Assembly: GCA_029432815.1 (NCBI GenBank) | Contig: JAROBA010000038.1 | Location: 1 to 51,638 of the forward strand | Direction of reading: 5' to 3' | Length of the DNA stretch: 51,638 nucleotides | Source: Pontiellaceae bacterium B1224 | GTDB taxonomy: Bacteria; Verrucomicrobiota; Kiritimatiellia; Kiritimatiellales; Pontiellaceae | Shown: piece by piece, positions 51,571-51,638 of the stretch | How positions within the stretch are numbered: the first letter of the stretch is position 1 | Layout: every line of letters starts with the position of its first letter | Made by a program: the position numbers and the translations under genes | The notes under the pieces: generated by a model | Database searches by the model: none | Told to the model about the DNA's origin: nothing | Seen by the model: the letters and a program-made list of their open reading frames with translations, nothing else

Positions 51571-51638
51571 TTAGACAGCAAGCTCGAAGTCGGGATTTTT
51601 AACAGCTGAATTGGCTGCGATGACTAGTTTGCGCATGA
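51571..51638 (-). CDS. C-terminal end of a transposase-like gene cut by the window edge
   Basis: The minus strand reads MRKLVIAANSAVKNPDFELAV and then TAA. MRKLxxxAN close to the C-terminus is typical of IS110-family transposases, in which the gene would run beyond the window. Only 22 codons are visible, so the call is tentative. Confidence 0.4.
   Translation of the reverse strand, partial: MRKLVIAANSAVKNPDFELAV

Overview
The window looks like the chromosome of an anaerobic or microaerophilic bacterium of the PVC superphylum. My best guess is Kiritimatiellota (Pontiella-like). This is inferred from the gene style: a secreted BspA-type leucine-rich-repeat protein ending in a PVC-like YYRIR tail, pyruvate:ferredoxin oxidoreductase, rubrerythrin and rubredoxin proteins, and many intergenic palindromes. 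No rRNA, tRNA or CRISPR array was recognised.

Layout. (1) 1-9.0 kb: a Kdo-primed capsule export locus with a 5'-truncated glycosyltransferase/KpsS-like fusion, an alpha/beta hydrolase-like protein, KpsC, the KpsE-KpsM-KpsT exporter, and a convergent KdsD isomerase for Kdo synthesis. (2) 9.1-16.0 kb: housekeeping genes, namely an S49 peptidase, a LysM lipoprotein, an AEC permease, rpsA, tyrS and yebC. (3) 16.0-36.5 kb: a 20.6-kb block flanked by a duplicated yebC 3' end. It holds decayed genes (RND pump, Fe-S scaffold-like, heavy-metal permease-like, radical SAM fragment) and a sigma-54-controlled operon (M20 hydrolase, acetate kinase, degenerate acetate kinase) with its divergent activator. 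It also holds PTS enzyme I, a DUF134/DUF5320 group, a DsrE-radical SAM-HD operon, NifJ with a dihydroorotate dehydrogenase-like partner, a ferredoxin and small redox proteins. (4) 36.5-41.4 kb: the LRR protein, ruvC, an acyl-ACP thioesterase and a TIM-barrel protein. (5) 41.5-45.9 kb: a minus-strand redox operon (double rubredoxin-ThDP enzyme, rubredoxin-glutamate synthase-like flavoenzyme, PerR/Fur regulator, rubrerythrin). (6) 46.3-49.6 kb: a DUF4956-VTC-CotH operon behind three tandem 11-bp repeats. (7) 49.7-51.6 kb: composite repeats, two AT-rich orphan secreted proteins, and the probable end of a transposase at the edge.

Two repeat systems run through the window. One is a 15-bp palindrome TTCCA-N5-TGGAA, with 17 exact copies in genes and spacers where about 0.05 are expected by chance. 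The other is a set of intergenic elements whose inverted arms occur in the interleaved order A-B-A'-B', which would permit a pseudoknot rather than a simple hairpin.

The points most worth checking are the palindrome family, the yebC-bounded block, the rubredoxin-fusion operon, the acetate kinase/pseudokinase pair under sigma-54 control, and the interleaved repeats.
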